A stretch of 64,000 bases of DNA, taken from Pyronema omphalodes. Taxonomy: Eukaryota > Ascomycota > Pezizomycetes > Pezizales > Pyronemataceae. The DNA lies in the NCBI GenBank assembly GCA_024516155.1, contig JAJJXM010000008.1, positions 186,001-250,000 on the forward strand. The letters run 5' to 3'. Both the position numbers and the translations under genes were made by a program. This document shows positions 61,436-64,000 of the stretch, one piece after another. The notes beneath the pieces were generated by a model. The model saw only the letters and a list, made by a program, of their open reading frames with translations. It did no database searches and was not told the DNA's origin. The stretch's first letter is position 1. Every line of letters begins with the position of its first letter.

Positions 61436-61750
61436 TTCTAAGATTCTGAGGTTCTGAGGTTCTGAGGTTCTGAGGTTGCAGGATTATGAGGTTCTGAGAT
61501 TAGGAGTTTAGGAGTTGGGAGTTGGGATTTGGGTTCTGAGGTTCTGAGGTTCTGAGGTTGCAGGATTATGAGGTTCTGAGGTTCTGAGGTTCTGAGGTTC
61601 TGAGGTTCTGAGGTTCTGAGGTTCTGAGGTTGGGAGTTGGGAGTTGGGAGTTGGGGTTCTGAGATTGGGGTTTGGGAGTTTGGGGTTGGGAGTTTGGGAG
61701 TTGGGAGTTGGGAGTTTGGGGTTCTGAGATTCCGGGATTCTGAGGTTCTG
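61436..61750. repeat. 8-nt repeat (GGTTCTGA) with GGGAGTT repeats
   Basis: Blocks of perfect GGTTCTGA units alternate with GGGAGTT and TGGGAGT units and a recurring GGTTGCAGGATTATGA spacer. A shorter copy of the same mixture reappears at about 61935-62020. Confidence 0.85.
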
Positions 61751-62033
61751 ATTTTTGATTTGATTTGATTTGATTTTCTTGAACGTTCCCAACCTTAAGG
61801 TTATGACGTATGCCACAGTCTAATTACATTTCGAGGCTCCAGTTGTTACCTTAGAGTCTCGCTGGGATCCGCCCCAGAGCGTACTTCATTCCTTGGGCTT
61901 GTTGCCACCTCTCTTCCTCCTGCTGGTTCTCATTTCTGAGGTTCTGGGGTTGGGAGTTGGGAGTTGGGAGTTGGGAGGTTGGGAGGTTGGGATTTGGGGT
62001 TGCAGGATTATGAGGTTCTGGGATTTATATAGA

Positions 62034-62400
62034 ATTTATACAGAATTTATATAGAATTTATACAGAATTTATACAGAATTTATACAGAATTTATACAGAA
62101 TCTATACAGAATTTATACAGAATTTATACAGAATTTATACAGAATTTATACAGGAACTATACAGACTATATACAGGAACTATATAGAAACTATATACAGA
62201 ATTTATACAGAATTTATACACAATTTATACAGGAACTATATACAGAACTTATATTGAAACTATATATAAAAACTATATAAAAACTATATAAAAACTATAT
62301 AAAAACTGTATGAAAACTATATAAAAACTATATAAAAACTATACAAAAACTATACACAATTTATATCAAAACTATGCACAATTCATATTAAAACCATATA
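62034..62400. repeat. 11-nt repeat (AATTTATACAG) grading into (AACTATATAAA)
   Basis: More than ten near-perfect AATTTATACAG units change gradually to AACTATATACAG and then AACTATATAAA units. All are AT-rich 11-mers of common origin. Confidence 0.85.
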
Positions 62401-62445
62401 CAGAAACTATACAAAATTGCCACAGAAGCGGGACGGAAGCAAAAA

Positions 62446-62532
62446 AGAAGCAAAACAGAAGCAAAACAGAAGCAAAACAGAAGCAAAACAGAAGCAAAAC
62501 AGAAGCAAAACAGAAGCAAAACAGAAGCAAAA
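62446..62532. repeat. 11-nt repeat (AGAAGCAAAAC), about eight copies
   Basis: Nearly perfect 11-nt units. The minus strand reads as a repeated Cys/Phe/Leu peptide, which is an artefact. Confidence 0.9.
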
Positions 62533-62635
62533 TCCCCCAAGAATATATATACAGAATCCCGAAATCCCGAAATCCTGAAATCCCAGAGATCCTGAAATCC
62601 TAGAGATCACAAAAACTATATGATTCTTGTAGTCT

Positions 62636-62755
62636 CTGCGGTCTATTTCATCTATTTCCTCTATTTCATCTCTGCGGTCTATTTCATCTCTGCGGTCTAT
62701 TTCGTCTATTTCGTCTATTTCATCTCTGCGGTCTGTTTCGTCTATGTATCCTACA
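62636..62755. repeat. (TCTGCGGTCTATTTCATC) and TATTTCGTC repeat
   Basis: An 18-nt unit and a 9-nt subunit are mixed over about 120 bases. Confidence 0.8.
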
Positions 62756-62912
62756 TCCAAATCCAAATCCAAATCCATATCCTATATCCTATATCCTACA
62801 TTCTACATCCAAATCCAAATCCATATCATCTACTGTACATAATCCATATAGTCGTGATTTAATACAGGGAATGGGTTTCGACGGTGACGGAGTGGGGTGG
62901 TGTGGGTGGGGT

Positions 62913-63010
62913 GGGGTATGGGGTATGGGGTATGGGGTATGGGGTATGGGGTATGGGGTATGGGGTATGGGGTATGGGGTATGGGGTATGGGGTATGGGG
63001 TATGGGGTAT
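62913..63010 (+). repeat. (GGGGTAT)14 array, G-quadruplex motif
   Basis: Fourteen perfect 7-nt copies, followed by GGGGT pentamer repeats to about 63080. G4 tracts separated by 3-nt loops fit the canonical quadruplex pattern on the plus strand. Confidence 0.95.
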
Positions 63011-63815
63011 GGGTGGGGTGGGGTGGGGTGGGGTGGGGTGGGGTATGGGGTATGGGTGGGGTGGGGTGGGGTGGGGACTGGGTGGGGTTTCGATCGGTAT
63101 GGGTATTGATATCCAAGCTGGAGATCTAGCAGGAAGCACGAAGCCGGAAGCAGGAAGCACGAAAACGGAAGCAAGAAGCCGGGAGTTTAAATGCTGGTAT
63201 TTGAAAATCTTGAAGACCGAAGCTCGAAGGCCGAAGCTTGGAATTAAAGATTTGAGTATAAAACAGATACTTATAGATATTCATAGATACTTATAGATAG
63301 AGGATAGAACAGATATATATCAAGCGGTAGTTAAAGAGATCTATGAACGGATAAAGAGATGAGTAGATAACGATATGTAAAATAGACATATATACACAGT
63401 CGGATAGGTATAGATAGACTGATACGGATATAGAATCAGAAAGTATAAGCCTGGGGCTACAGATATGGGGTTGAAAGTTAGGGGTTGGAGTTTGGAGTTT
63501 GGAGTTTGAAGTTTGGAGTTTGAAGTTTGAAGTCGGCAGTCTGGTCTTGGATGTAAGCAGGTGGTAGTAATGGATCCATGAGCTCATAAACTACCGCGTT
63601 TTTTTTCATGCAGGTAGAGATGGGGATAGGTGTATGAGCATATATAGAAGCCCAAGAAGATTAACAAGCTTAATCCTGGGTAATGAAGAAGATTTGTTGG
63701 ATATCTTGTGGAAATGATAGGTGTTGTAATATGGATTTTGTTGTATGGGGATACTGGATGCTGGATGCTGGATGCTGGGCGTTTTGGTGTTTTGGGATTG
63801 TGTGGATTGAGTGCA

Positions 63816-64000
63816 TTGGATTGGATTGGATTGGATTGGATTGGATTGGATTGGATTGGATTGGATTGGATTGGATTGGATTGGATTGGATTGGATTGGA
63901 TTGGATTGGATTGGATTGGATTGGATTGGATTGGATTGGATTGGATTGGATTGGATTGGATTGGATTGGATTGGATTGGATTGGATTGGATTGGATTGGA
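63816..64000. repeat. (TTGGA)n array running off the window end
   Basis: Thirty-seven uninterrupted copies of TTGGA reach the last base, so the true length is unknown. Confidence 0.97.

Larger units (their letters stand above)
59758..64000. other. Minisatellite-dense right end
   Basis: No gene is supported downstream of 59757. 59940-60470 has long T runs, probably the 3' region of the upstream gene. From 60600 to the end the DNA is nearly continuous tandem repeats of many different units, with a short unique piece at about 61790-61930 and mixed unique sequence at 63110-63800. ORFs over the repeats are artefacts. The canonical TTAGGG telomere repeat is not present. Confidence 0.6.

Noticed and set aside
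62407..63174. Arrays of short regular repeats that look CRISPR-like, with ORFs across them
   Set aside because: Units are 7-18 nt with no unique spacers and the genome is fungal, so these are minisatellites. The ORFs are repeat translations.

Overview
This is nuclear DNA of a filamentous ascomycete (Pezizomycotina). The class cannot be fixed from the sequence; a leotiomycete-like fungus is only a guess. The evidence is the set of short spliceosomal introns (mostly 50-110 nt, with GTATGT/GTGAGT/GTACGT donors and CTRAC-type branch sites) and a typical fungal gene set: a UNC104/UncA kinesin-3, a fungal Borealin, a five-finger CCCH protein, Ars2/Pir2, Trm5 and a TspO/MBR protein. There is no operon structure. 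No rRNA, tRNA, CRISPR array or intact transposon was recognised.

Layout. 1-5.5 kb has no gene. 5.5-7.3 kb (minus strand) holds a bZIP transcription factor with a hydrophobic segment C-terminal to the zipper. 7.3-20.2 kb is a gene desert with simple repeats and one doubtful orphan ORF. 20.2-22.0 kb (minus) holds a ZC3H3/Red5-type CCCH zinc-finger gene. 22-32.5 kb is a second desert; it includes a GC-rich island with a 62-nt tandem duplication and a possible degraded kinase relic. 32.5-38.5 kb (minus) holds an eight-exon kinesin-3 gene. 38.5-42.7 kb is repeat-bearing intergenic DNA. 42.7-43.9 kb (minus) holds a three-exon Borealin gene. 46.7-48.1 kb (plus) holds Trm5. 48.4-50.5 kb (minus) holds an SQ-rich protein of unknown function. 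50.9-51.5 kb (minus) holds the TspO/MBR protein. 52.8-55.2 kb (plus) holds Ars2/SERRATE. 58.9-59.8 kb (plus) holds a coiled-coil protein of unknown function. From 55.8 kb to the end, the DNA outside that gene is packed with unrelated minisatellites; it includes a G-quadruplex-forming (GGGGTAT)14 array and ends inside a (TTGGA)n array that runs off the window.

How the genes relate. They are mostly housekeeping genes with independent promoters. Two of them, the Red5/ZC3H3-like protein and Ars2/Pir2, belong to the same nuclear RNA-surveillance network (MTREC/NURS in fission yeast, PAXT-related in human). Kinesin-3 (vesicle and endosome transport) and Borealin (chromosomal passenger complex) are cytoskeleton or mitosis genes. 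Trm5 modifies tRNA position 37. Multi-exon models were built by hand from splice signals and reading phase. In the bZIP, kinesin, Borealin, SQ-rich and Ars2 genes every junction keeps the frame. The Red5-like gene has one unresolved in-frame stop near its 5' end. I saw no clearly undescribed multi-gene system. The most unusual content is the membrane-anchor-like segment of the bZIP protein, the overlapping uORF at Trm5, the minisatellite-dense right end, and the long gene-free tracts.
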